A stretch of DNA of 9,800 nucleotides from NCBI GenBank assembly GCA_964562985.1, contig CAZLWE010000090.1, positions 1 through 9,800 on the forward strand. Direction: 5' to 3'. Positions 1 through 6,613 of the stretch are shown here, piece by piece. The position numbers and the translations under genes were made by a program. Within the stretch, counting starts at the first letter, position 1, and each line of letters starts with the position of its first letter. The notes beneath the pieces were generated by a model. The model made no database searches. It was not told where the DNA came from and worked only from the letters and a program-made list of their open reading frames with translations. Source of the DNA: SHLQ01 sp964562985. GTDB taxonomy: Bacteria > Actinomycetota > Acidimicrobiia > Acidimicrobiales > SHLQ01.

Positions 1-1
1 G

Positions 2-67
2 CCGGACCTCGAAGACGTGCTCGAATTTCTTCATAGCGAAGGCCTCTTGACGCAATCTTCGATGTGA
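2..67 (+). CDS. C-terminal fragment of an unidentified upstream gene
   Basis: Only this forward frame stays open from the window edge. It gives 21 residues, ending HSEGLLTQSSM, followed by a TGA at 65-67, 36 bases before the next gene. The fragment is acidic with a hydrophobic-acidic pattern (PDLEDVLEFL) that would form a helix. I do not recognise the family. In many bacteria the gene before a DAK2-recG pair is rpmB or an Asp23-type gene, but this tail does not resemble the end of ribosomal protein L28. The frame could be open by chance, since only 66 bases are visible. Confidence 0.4.
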   Translation, partial: PDLEDVLEFLHSEGLLTQSSM

Positions 68-103
68 ATTGCGGAGCCGCTCACGGGTACTGTTGCGGAC
101 GCT

Positions 104-1744
104 ATGTCCAACACGATCACGCCTGACATTCTCCGCAGTTTCGTCGTTACCTTTCGAGACGCATTGATGGAGCACAAGGCAGTCGTCAACAACTTGAACG
201 TGTACCCGGTGCCCGACGGCGATACCGGCACCAACATGTCGCTCACGCTCGACTCGGTGGTGGCCGATTTGCCCGAACCGGGCTCCGCGATGGCCGACGT
301 GTGCAAGGCCATCTCGCACGGCTCGCTTATGGGCGCTCGTGGAAACTCGGGCGTGATCATGTCGCAGATTCTTCGTGGACTTTCCGCTGGCCTCACCGAT
401 CACGAGGAAGCCACCGGTGCGCACTTCTCTGCTGCACTCACCGCCGCGGCCGAAGCCGCCTACGGTGCCGTCGGAAACCCGGTTGAGGGAACGATCCTCA
501 CCGTCGTTCGAGAGGCGGCCGAAGCAGCCGCCACATCGGGCGAGACCGATCTATTGCCCGTGATGGAAGCCGCCCGTGAGGGCGCGGCCGTTGCCCTGGA
601 GAAAACACCGACCCTTCTCCCCGTCCTCGCCGAAGCGGGCGTGGTCGACTCGGGCGGTACCGGCCTGCTGTTGTTCTTCGACGCGGCGCTCAAGGTGCTC
701 GACGGTCGTGAGATCCCTGCCCCGGAAATGCCCGACGGCGCTGCCGTCCCGTCGATGGCCGACATGCCCGAGCGTCCCGCCGACGACGACCATTCGTCGC
801 TCGCTGACCTGCGCTACGAGGTGATGTTCTTCCTCGACGCCCCCGACGAATCCATCGAAGGGTTCAAGGCCGCATGGGGTGAGATCGGCGACTCCATCGT
901 CGTCGTTGGTGGAGATGGCATCCATAACTGCCACGTCCACACCGACGACATCGGCGCAGCCATCGAATGCGGCATCGACGTCGGACGCCCACACAAGATC
1001 CGAGTGACCGACCTCCTCGAAGAGGTTGAAGAACAAGAGTGGGTCAAACAAGCCGCGGCGGCAGCGCCTGCGGCTGACATTGACCCGTGCACCACCGCCG
1101 TCGTGGCGGTGGCCGTGGGCGATGGGGTCGGCGAGATCTTCGCGAGCTTCGGCGTGCAGCACGTCGTAGCCGGGGGACAGACTATGAATCCCTCGACGGC
1201 AGATCTGCTGGCAGCCGTCGAAGCGATGCCCGCCGAAGGTGTCGTGATCTTGCCGAACAACAAGAACATCATCCCGGTGGCGCGCCAGGTCGACGCCGAG
1301 AGCACCAAGCGCGTGACGGTGGTGCCGACCACGAGCGTTGTCGGCGGCATGGCGGCACTGGTCAGCTACGACCCCGAGGCCGACTGCGATACCAACGAAG
1401 CCGGCATGAACGAAGCGCTTGAACACCTCGTGCAGGGCGAGGTAACCCACGCGGTGCGAGACACGACCGCAGACGGGTTCGAGATTTCTGACGGTGACTG
1501 GCTCGGATTGGCCGAGGGCAAGATCGTCGCGGTAGAGAGCGGTGCCATCGCTGCTGCGGCGGCCGTGGTCGACTCGCTCGCCGACGGCGATCACGAAATC
1601 ATCACCGTCGTAGTGGGCGAGGAATCCAATGAAGCCGAAGCCGCAGCGTTGGTCGCACAGATAGAGCTCGGGCATCCGGACCTTGAGGTCGAGGTGCATA
1701 CAGGGGGTCAGCCGCTCTATCCGTTTATTATCGGCATGGAGTGA
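104..1744 (+). CDS. fakA: DAK2-domain protein, FakA/YloV-type fatty acid kinase-like
   Basis: This 546-residue protein has the FakA/YloV architecture and usual length. The N-terminal DhaL-type nucleotide domain carries DGDTGTNM (residues 38-45; Asp38 and Asp40 are the expected Mg-ATP ligands), GARGNSGVI (77-85), NPVEGTILTV (125-134) and AGVVDSGGTGL (178-188). A middle domain holds the HVHT motif (His277, His279), and the C-terminal domain has LPNNKNI (383-389). In firmicutes FakA phosphorylates fatty acids bound to FakB for phospholipid synthesis. No fakB is visible here, so the substrate is inferred from family only. At the position where the firmicute middle domain has a zinc-binding Cys (YCTE-type motif) this protein reads YEVM, with Glu239. 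The ATG at 104 has only a weak upstream GGA. The 3' end overlaps recG by GTGA, the common DAK2-recG pairing. Confidence 0.9.
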   Translation: MSNTITPDILRSFVVTFRDALMEHKAVVNNLNVYPVPDGDTGTNMSLTLDSVVADLPEPGSAMADVCKAISHGSLMGARGNSGVIMSQILRGLSAGLTDHEEATGAHFSAALTAAAEAAYGAVGNPVEGTILTVVREAAEAAATSGETDLLPVMEAAREGAAVALEKTPTLLPVLAEAGVVDSGGTGLLLFFDAALKVLDGREIPAPEMPDGAAVPSMADMPERPADDDHSSLADLRYEVMFFLDAPDESIEGFKAAWGEIGDSIVVVGGDGIHNCHVHTDDIGAAIECGIDVGRPHKIRVTDLLEEVEEQEWVKQAAAAAPAADIDPCTTAVVAVAVGDGVGEIFASFGVQHVVAGGQTMNPSTADLLAAVEAMPAEGVVILPNNKNIIPVARQVDAESTKRVTVVPTTSVVGGMAALVSYDPEADCDTNEAGMNEALEHLVQGEVTHAVRDTTADGFEISDGDWLGLAEGKIVAVESGAIAAAAAVVDSLADGDHEIITVVVGEESNEAEAAALVAQIELGHPDLEVEVHTGGQPLYPFIIGME

Positions 1745-3891
1745 CCGCTGAATCTTCACCTGCTTCATCGAAGCCGCCGTTAACGCTTCGCGATCTCGAC
1801 GCGCTCGGGGTCGAAGCGCTCAAGGGCGTTGGGCCAAAGCGTGCCGAGTCGCTGCGCAAGGCCGACGTGCACAGCGTGCTCGATCTGCTTCGCTACTACC
1901 CGCGCCGATACATCGATCGAACCAAAGAAGCCGCGATCCGAGACCTGCGTGAAGGCGAAGAGGGGATGGTGCTCGGCACGGTCAGTCGAGTCGATCTTCG
2001 GCGGCTCAAAGGTAAACGAACCATGGTGACCGCCAAGGTGAGCGATGGCACCGGCACCATCAGCGTCACCTTTTTCAATCAGCCGTGGCGGGCCAAGCAG
2101 CTCTACGACGGACTGCCCGTCGTATTGTTCGGCAAGGTCGAGACCTATCGGGGAAGCCTGCAAATGTCGTCGCCGATCGTCGACCTCATTGGCGACCAGA
2201 CCGGTAAGATCGTCCCCGTCTACCCGCAGTCGGAGAAGGCGAAGATCCAGAGCGCCGACGTTGCACGCTGGACGGCCGAGGCGCTCCGGCGCGCGGAACC
2301 TCGCACACTCGCTGACCCACTACCGGCATCGGTCAAGACCGCCCAAGGATTCATTGGCCGTCACGAAGCGACCTTCGCGATCCATCAGCCCGAGACGATG
2401 GCAGATGTCGCCCAGGCTCGCCGCCGTTTGGTCTTCGACGAGCTCTTCGCGATCCAGCTCGAACTGGTTCGCCAGCAACGACTTCGCCAAGAAACTGAGG
2501 TTGGGGTCGATCACGCCGCCACCGGCGCGCTCACACAGCAGCTCGTCGATTCGCTGGGCTTTGATCTCACCGGAGCACAGCAGCGGGTAATCGGTGAGAT
2601 CACGACCGACATGCACCAGGCGCACCCTATGCATCGACTCCTCCAGGGAGACGTAGGCGCAGGCAAGACGCTCGTTGCCGTGCATGGACTGTTGAGCGGT
2701 GTTGAGGGCGGTTTCCAAGGTGCGCTTATGACCCCGACCGAAGTTCTCGCCGAACAACACTCCATCGGCATCAAGGCCCTGCTCGCCGACATGGTCGTCG
2801 AAGACACGATGAGTCTGCTGAGCGAACGTCCCCTTCGTGTCGAGTTGCTCACCAACGGCGTACCCACGGCCGATCGCAAACGCATCCTCGCCCAGACCGT
2901 TTCCGGCGAAGTCGACATTCTCATCGGCACACACGCACTCATCCAAGACTCGGTGCACTTCTTCAACCTCGGCATGGTCGTTATCGACGAGCAACACCGC
3001 TTCGGCGTCGAACAACGAGCCGTGCTCAAGGCCAAGGCGCAGGGCGACAAAGAACCCGACGTGCTGGTGATGACAGCAACGCCGATTCCACGCACGGCCG
3101 CGATGACCGTCTATGGCGACCTTGACGTCAGCGTTCTCGACGAGTTGCCGCCAGGGCGCACGCCGATCGTCACCAAGTGGGCTGCTGGCGAGATGGAAGA
3201 GGCGGCCATGTGGGACAACGTCCGCGCGGACGTAGCTTCTGGTCGCCAGGCATACGTCGTGTGTCCGCTCATCGACGCGAGCGACAAGATCGAAGCCCGG
3301 TCGGCCACTGAAACCTATGAAGACCTCACCTCGGGCCAGCTCTATGGCCTGAAGGTGGCCCTCTTGCATGGCCGCATGACGAGCGCCGAAAAGGAAGAGG
3401 TCATGTCGGGCTTTCGTTCGGGCGAGACCGACGTGCTCGTCGCCACGACTGTTATCGAAGTCGGCGTCGACGTTCCGAACGCAACCGTCATGGTGATCCT
3501 CGATGCAGGCCGTTTCGGTATCGCCCAGCTGCATCAGCTTCGGGGTCGTGTCGGCCGTGGCGAACACGCCTCGACCTGCTGGTTGGCAGGTGAAGTCACC
3601 ACCACTGATGGCGAAGCCCGCATCGAAGCGCTCGTCGAATCGACCGACGGCTTCCACCTAGCTGAAGTCGACCTTGAACTACGTGGCGAAGGCACCATCA
3701 TGGGGGAGCGGCAGAAGGGTCAGAACGACCTGCGCCTAGCGTCGCTGCGCCGGGACAAAGACACCGTGGCGCTAGCCCGAGAGGTGGCCATCGAGCTTCT
3801 CGAGGCCAACGACCCGAGCCTCGACGCCCTTACCGACGACGTCGCCATCATGCTCGGCCAAACCGACACGGACTTCCTCCGCAAGAACTGA
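1741..3891 (+). CDS. recG: ATP-dependent DNA helicase RecG
   Basis: RecG is a superfamily 2 double-stranded DNA translocase that remodels stalled replication forks and Holliday junctions. The 716 residues fit the family. An N-terminal helix-hairpin-helix-like LKGVGPKRAESL segment (about 26-37) precedes the OB-fold wedge domain (about 75-155), which begins near VLGTVSRVDLRR. Helicase motifs follow in order: Walker A GDVGAGKT (303-310), the RecG-specific DEQH box DEQHRFGVEQR (416-426), TATPIPRT (445-452), VIEVGVDVPN (571-580) and QLRGRVGRG (599-607). All catalytic positions look intact. The GTG start at 1741 lies within the GTGA overlap with the preceding kinase gene, which suggests translational coupling. 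Family identity is essentially certain; the exact start could shift by a few codons. Confidence 0.97.
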   Translation: MTAESSPASSKPPLTLRDLDALGVEALKGVGPKRAESLRKADVHSVLDLLRYYPRRYIDRTKEAAIRDLREGEEGMVLGTVSRVDLRRLKGKRTMVTAKVSDGTGTISVTFFNQPWRAKQLYDGLPVVLFGKVETYRGSLQMSSPIVDLIGDQTGKIVPVYPQSEKAKIQSADVARWTAEALRRAEPRTLADPLPASVKTAQGFIGRHEATFAIHQPETMADVAQARRRLVFDELFAIQLELVRQQRLRQETEVGVDHAATGALTQQLVDSLGFDLTGAQQRVIGEITTDMHQAHPMHRLLQGDVGAGKTLVAVHGLLSGVEGGFQGALMTPTEVLAEQHSIGIKALLADMVVEDTMSLLSERPLRVELLTNGVPTADRKRILAQTVSGEVDILIGTHALIQDSVHFFNLGMVVIDEQHRFGVEQRAVLKAKAQGDKEPDVLVMTATPIPRTAAMTVYGDLDVSVLDELPPGRTPIVTKWAAGEMEEAAMWDNVRADVASGRQAYVVCPLIDASDKIEARSATETYEDLTSGQLYGLKVALLHGRMTSAEKEEVMSGFRSGETDVLVATTVIEVGVDVPNATVMVILDAGRFGIAQLHQLRGRVGRGEHASTCWLAGEVTTTDGEARIEALVESTDGFHLAEVDLELRGEGTIMGERQKGQNDLRLASLRRDKDTVALAREVAIELLEANDPSLDALTDDVAIMLGQTDTDFLRKN

Positions 3892-3902
3892 CTGCGGTTG
3901 AA

Positions 3903-3925
3903 GCGGGCGGCTCCGCCGCGATTTT
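3903..3925 (+). terminator. Probable Rho-independent terminator after recG
   Basis: Twelve bases after the recG stop, a GC-rich hairpin forms. GGCG (3906-3909) pairs with CGCC (3914-3917) around a four-base loop. The outer GC (3903-3904) pairs with GC (3918-3919) across one bulged G. The stem is followed by ATTTT (3921-3925). The T run is short and the stem small, so efficiency is uncertain, but the position at the end of the fakA-recG unit fits. Confidence 0.45.
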
Positions 3926-3989
3926 CGCCGCACGCAGATCAGCCTATTTCGCCGCATCGCACGTTCGCTTCGCTCTGCGTGCTCTGCGG
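3922..3989. repeat. Short direct and inverted repeats in the recG-downstream gap
   Basis: The 10-mer TTTCGCCGCA occurs at 3923-3932 and again at 3947-3956. GCACG (3959-3963) can pair with CGTGC (3978-3982) around a loop containing TTCGCTTCGC, and CTCTGCG is repeated in tandem (3973-3979 and 3982-3988). The pattern resembles REP-like intergenic palindromes of GC-rich genomes. Nothing in the remaining gap up to 4152 looks coding: composition is less GC-rich and the open frames there are short or antisense. Confidence 0.4.
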
Positions 3990-4116
3990 ATTTTGACCTG
4001 ACGGAACTTGGCGATGCCCCTGCCTCCCGCGGCCGTTCTGTTCGGTCGATGCGTCGATAAACGGTCGAATATGTACGGTAAGCGGTACCAAATGTTCTGA
4101 TACTCGTTTGGCTGCC

Positions 4117-4144
4117 TTGTTTCTCGCCCAGGTAGGACTACTGT
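4117..4144 (+). promoter_or_regulatory. Candidate leaderless promoter of the zinc-ribbon/rsmD operon
   Basis: A TTGTTT (4117-4122) is followed after 16 bases by TACTGT (4139-4144), which fits the actinobacterial -10 consensus TANNNT. The -10 ends eight bases before the ATG at 4153, so transcription would start at or next to that A. No purine-rich ribosome binding site lies in front of this ATG, which agrees with a leaderless transcript of the kind common in actinobacteria. The match is inferred by eye and the -35 is imperfect. Confidence 0.33.
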
Positions 4145-4152
4145 TCAAATCG

Positions 4153-4320
4153 ATGGATTTCGAGGTGCCACTCACCATTGAGTGCGTTGACTGCCTAGGT
4201 ACCTGCCACCGGCTGCCGCGTGAGCCGGAAGGCGGTTTTTCTCCAGGTGAGGTCATTCCATACCGATGTGAAGACTGTCTCGATAGATGGGACATTCAAT
4301 TCGGAGAGGAGGCGTCCTGA
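4153..4320 (+). CDS. Small zinc-ribbon protein, unidentified (55 aa)
   Basis: I do not recognise a named family. The 55-residue product has two CxxC knuckles, Cys11-x2-Cys14 and Cys39-x2-Cys42, separated by 24 residues that include Cys18 and His19. This is the layout of a single zinc ribbon, preceded by a beta-like stretch (VPLTIE) and followed by an acidic, aromatic tail (LDRWDIQF). There is no signal peptide or membrane segment, so it is probably cytoplasmic. I chose the ATG at 4153; a TTG at 4108 in the same frame would add 15 residues but lacks support. Its stop overlaps the rsmD start as TGATG, and the rsmD ribosome binding site lies inside its last codons, so the two are probably translationally coupled. 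A role with rRNA, ribosomes or transcription is a guess from shape and neighbours. Confidence 0.75.
   Translation: MDFEVPLTIECVDCLGTCHRLPREPEGGFSPGEVIPYRCEDCLDRWDIQFGEEAS
4303..4312 (+). promoter_or_regulatory. Strong Shine-Dalgarno site fixing the rsmD start
   Basis: GGAGAGGAGG ends seven bases before the ATG at 4320. This is near-perfect anti-16S complementarity with ideal spacing, so it favours that ATG over the in-frame ATG at 4287. The site lies inside the end of the zinc-ribbon gene. Confidence 0.8.
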
Positions 4321-4850
4321 TGAGAGTTGTCGCTGGTGAAGCGCGGGGCCGAACCATCGTTGCACCCGAAGGCACCCGGACGCGTCCGACATCGGACCGT
4401 GTCCGAGAATCCATCTTCAACATGTTGTTCAGCCTTGGCGCAACCGGCGAGGTGGAGGCACTTGATCTCTACGCCGGTTGCGGAGCCCTCGGCATCGAAG
4501 CGCTCAGCCGAGGAGCGACGCACTGCACCTTCGTCGAGAAGGATCGCCGTGCCGTCGAATGCATTCGCGACAACCTCGAATCGCTTGGTTATACCGACCG
4601 TTCGACCGTCATCCAGGCCGACGTATTGGAGTGGGTCGAGCGCAACGACGACCGATTCGACGTGATTCTCGCCGACCCTCCCTACAACGACGAAGACTGG
4701 GAAACGCTGCTCGAGCACGTCGATTCCCGGTGGCTCGTGGCAGAAGCGGGCGAGGTCGTCGAAGAACATCCATCGTGGGATGTCGTTCGTGAGAAGACGT
4801 ACGGGACTACCGTGGTGACCGTGTTCGCCAGACAAGGAACCGCCCAGTGA
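4320..4850 (+). CDS. rsmD: 16S rRNA (guanine(966)-N(2))-methyltransferase RsmD
   Basis: RsmD uses S-adenosylmethionine to methylate N2 of G966 in 16S rRNA during 30S assembly. The 176 residues match family length. The N-terminus MRVVAGEARGR and the signature TRPTSDRVRESIFN (21-34) are characteristic. The SAM-binding motif I is LDLYAGCGALG (48-58), and the catalytic (D/N)PPY motif is ADPPY (118-122). The start at 4320 is chosen because it has an ideal Shine-Dalgarno site and gives the standard N-terminus; an upstream in-frame ATG (4287) would prepend eleven unrelated residues. The gene begins in a TGATG junction with the zinc-ribbon gene and ends in a GTGA overlap with coaD, the classic rsmD-coaD pair. 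Confidence 0.95.
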   Translation: MRVVAGEARGRTIVAPEGTRTRPTSDRVRESIFNMLFSLGATGEVEALDLYAGCGALGIEALSRGATHCTFVEKDRRAVECIRDNLESLGYTDRSTVIQADVLEWVERNDDRFDVILADPPYNDEDWETLLEHVDSRWLVAEAGEVVEEHPSWDVVREKTYGTTVVTVFARQGTAQ

Positions 4851-5326
4851 CGGTCGTGTTGTATCCGGGTTCATTCGATCCGGTACACAACGGCCACGTC
4901 GAAATTGTCGAAACTGCTGCGCAGTTGTTCGACAAGGTCATTGTTGCGGCTATGCGCAATCCGAGTAAAAGCACGCCGATGCTCACACTCGATGAACGCC
5001 AAGCGGTCCTCTCGGAGACCTTCGCCCACCTCCCCAACGTTTCGATCACGATGTTCTCGTCGCTGGTCGTCGACCTGGCCCAAGAGTTGGAGGCTGACTT
5101 CATCGTCAAGGGCCTGCGTGCAGTGTCCGACTTTGAGTCCGAACTGCAGATGGCACAGATGAACCAAGCCATTTCGGGCGTGCACACCCTCTTTCTCCCC
5201 TCAGCGTCATCTCGCTCGTTCCTCGCATCACGGTTGATCCGTGAAATCGCGCGGTACGGCGGTGACGTGTCGTCGATGGTCCCCGAACCCGCACTGCGGG
5301 TCCTACGAGAAAAGTTCACCTCATGA
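4847..5326 (+). CDS. coaD: Phosphopantetheine adenylyltransferase (PPAT)
   Basis: CoaD transfers AMP from ATP to 4'-phosphopantetheine, giving dephospho-CoA, the penultimate step of coenzyme A synthesis. The 159 residues are typical. The nucleotidyltransferase motif GSFDPVHNGH (8-17) carries the ATP-binding HxGH-type histidines, and LRAVSDFESELQMAQMN matches the E. coli substrate-binding segment. RYGGDVSSMVP is the conserved C-terminal part. The serine triplet in the ATP-phosphate loop of the E. coli enzyme (SFISSSL) reads SFLASRL here (124-130). The GTG start at 4847 has AAGGA (4834-4838) upstream and overlaps the rsmD stop. The 3' end overlaps the next gene as ATGA. CoA made here is the source of the AcpP prosthetic group encoded further down. 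Confidence 0.96.
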   Translation: MTVVLYPGSFDPVHNGHVEIVETAAQLFDKVIVAAMRNPSKSTPMLTLDERQAVLSETFAHLPNVSITMFSSLVVDLAQELEADFIVKGLRAVSDFESELQMAQMNQAISGVHTLFLPSASSRSFLASRLIREIARYGGDVSSMVPEPALRVLREKFTS

Positions 5327-5937
5327 CCGAGACCGTGCGTTACGACCACAACAACCTCCCCGAGCCGCCCCGAATCGTAAGTCGTGACGAGGGTTCGCCG
5401 ACCCATCGCGTTCCGGAGGTCGAAGCGCTCTTGAACGAAGCGATCGAGATCGTCGAAGAATCTCCTCCGTTACCTCTCTCGAATTCGCTACGGGTCGACG
5501 GTGAGCCGCTGCTCGAAGTTCTCCAGCAGGCGATCGCCTCGCTGCCTGACGAGTTGCGCAAAGCACGATGGCTTTTGCGCGAGCGCGAGGAGTACCTCGC
5601 TGGCGTTCGTCGGGAGGGCGACGAAATCATGATGGTCGCTCGGTCCCAAGCCGAGCGAATGGTCGAAAGGACCGAGGTCTCCAAATCAGCCGAGGCACGG
5701 GCCAAGCGCATCATCGCCGACGCTGAGGCAGACGCTCGCCGGATGAAACGAGAGACCGAGGACTTCTGCGACGCGCGGCTCGCCTCACTCGAAGGCATCC
5801 TCGATCGAACCCGCACGGTAGTCGCGACCGGGCGAAACCGGATGCAGGGCGCCACGACCATCGACCTCCGGGAAGAGCCGCCACCCCCGGCACTCGATCC
5901 GGAGCCATCGGGTCTGTTCGACCAGGACGTATCCTGA
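5323..5937 (+). CDS. sepIVA: SepIVA-like DivIVA-type coiled-coil protein
   Basis: This 204-residue protein has a poorly conserved N-terminal region (1-60), then a helical core: LLEVLQQAIASLPDEL (63-78), a long charged coiled coil (about 79-160), the segment FCDARLASLEGILDRT (about 148-163), GRNRMQ (170-175), and a proline-rich acidic tail ending LFDQDVS. The core order resembles, from memory, mycobacterial SepIVA (Rv2927c/MSMEG_2416), a DivIVA-related factor needed for septation and linked to the intracellular membrane domain. That gene also sits next to DUF177, rnc and fpg. The coiled coil here appears considerably shorter than in the mycobacterial protein. There is no signal peptide or transmembrane segment. 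The start overlaps coaD as ATGA, and the next gene begins four bases after the stop. The SepIVA function is inferred from similarity plus synteny; automatic tools may call it an ATP synthase B-like or hypothetical protein. Confidence 0.72.
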   Translation: MTETVRYDHNNLPEPPRIVSRDEGSPTHRVPEVEALLNEAIEIVEESPPLPLSNSLRVDGEPLLEVLQQAIASLPDELRKARWLLREREEYLAGVRREGDEIMMVARSQAERMVERTEVSKSAEARAKRIIADAEADARRMKRETEDFCDARLASLEGILDRTRTVVATGRNRMQGATTIDLREEPPPPALDPEPSGLFDQDVS

Positions 5938-5941
5938 CGGG

Positions 5942-6526
5942 GTGACACAGGCCTTATGGCCGGAGTTGTTGATCGATGTAGGTCGATTGCTACGGCGAGA
6001 CAACATTGCTGACCTGAAGCGTCGTTCGTTGGATGGCTCCGAGGTAATCAAGGTCGACGAGATGGTCGCGCCCGATGGGCTCAGCGTGACTACCGCTCAG
6101 ATTCCTGACGGCGACGAGATCCACGTGCAGGCCGAGCTGCGCTCGACGATGCGTGGTGTGGAGGCATCGGTGCAGGCAAAGAGCCGTTGGGAAGGCGAGT
6201 GCCGTCGTTGCCTGGAGGTGATGGGCGAACCGATCGACGTTTCGACGACCGTCTCTTTCCTTCCCGACGTCGAAGCAGGGTTTGGGGGCGATGATGCCGA
6301 CGCCTACCCGATCGTGGGGGAACGGGTCGACCTCGGAAACGTCCTTCGAGAGGAGCTGCTGCTCGCATTGCCGCTCGCACCGTTGTGCTCATCGAGCTGT
6401 GAAGGCGCCGACCCGGAGCGCTTTCCGACCAACGAAGATGCAAGCTCGGACAGCGATAGTGCTGGAGAACCCCAGATCGACCCTCGCTGGGCTGCGTTAT
6501 CTGAGCTCACGTTTGATGAAGATTGA
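5942..6526 (+). CDS. yceD: DUF177/YceD family ribosome-biogenesis protein, partial Cys motif
   Basis: The 194-residue protein shows the DUF177 pattern. ECRRCLE (Cys87, Cys90) is followed by the acidic strand region, then DLGNVLREELLLALPLAPLC with Cys149-x3-Cys153, and near the end DPRWAALSEL, the usual closing motif. E. coli YceD affects 23S rRNA accumulation, and the gene classically precedes rpmF, as it does here 87 bases upstream. In typical members the C-x3-C is followed by GLCPxCG and a further Cys. Here the sequence reads CEGADPERFPTN and then a Ser/Asp-rich stretch, so that second cysteine pair is gone. The GTG start at 5942 sits four bases after the preceding stop, with only AGGA at 5924-5927, so the exact start is less certain. 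Confidence 0.85.
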   Translation: MTQALWPELLIDVGRLLRRDNIADLKRRSLDGSEVIKVDEMVAPDGLSVTTAQIPDGDEIHVQAELRSTMRGVEASVQAKSRWEGECRRCLEVMGEPIDVSTTVSFLPDVEAGFGGDDADAYPIVGERVDLGNVLREELLLALPLAPLCSSSCEGADPERFPTNEDASSDSDSAGEPQIDPRWAALSELTFDED

Positions 6527-6543
6527 TTGAATAGCGCTACGAT
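6513..6543 (+). promoter_or_regulatory. Weak candidate promoter for rpmF-plsX
   Basis: TTGATG (6513-6518) and TACGAT (6538-6543) resemble -35 and -10 elements. The -10 fits TANNNT well, but the 19-base spacer is long. It overlaps the end of the DUF177 gene and would give a leader of about 60 bases before rpmF. The 87-base gap is the longest within this run of genes, which makes an internal promoter plausible but unproven. Confidence 0.25.
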
Positions 6544-6613
6544 GTCTGGCTTGTGCGTCTGATCTTTTTGGCGCCCCACTCGTTCGCAGCCCCCGACAGG
6601 TACAGGGTTACCC

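Noticed and set aside
551..1768. 405-codon open frame on the minus strand opposite the FakA-like gene
   Set aside because: The composition is a reverse-frame shadow of a GC-rich gene (rich in His, Arg, Asp and Gly), with no recognisable motif. The plus-strand product is unambiguous.
2320..3657. 445-codon open frame on the minus strand opposite recG
   Set aside because: It lies entirely within recG, whose helicase motifs are intact, and shows no family signature of its own. It is a typical antisense shadow.
4287..4322. Upstream ATG extending rsmD by eleven residues
   Set aside because: The added residues are out of family character, and the AGGAGG before 4320 gives the canonical MRVVAGE start.
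6565..6569. T run in the rpmF leader as a possible attenuator
   Set aside because: I could not find a stable stem directly upstream of the TTTTT, so a terminator or L32 autoregulatory structure is not supported.
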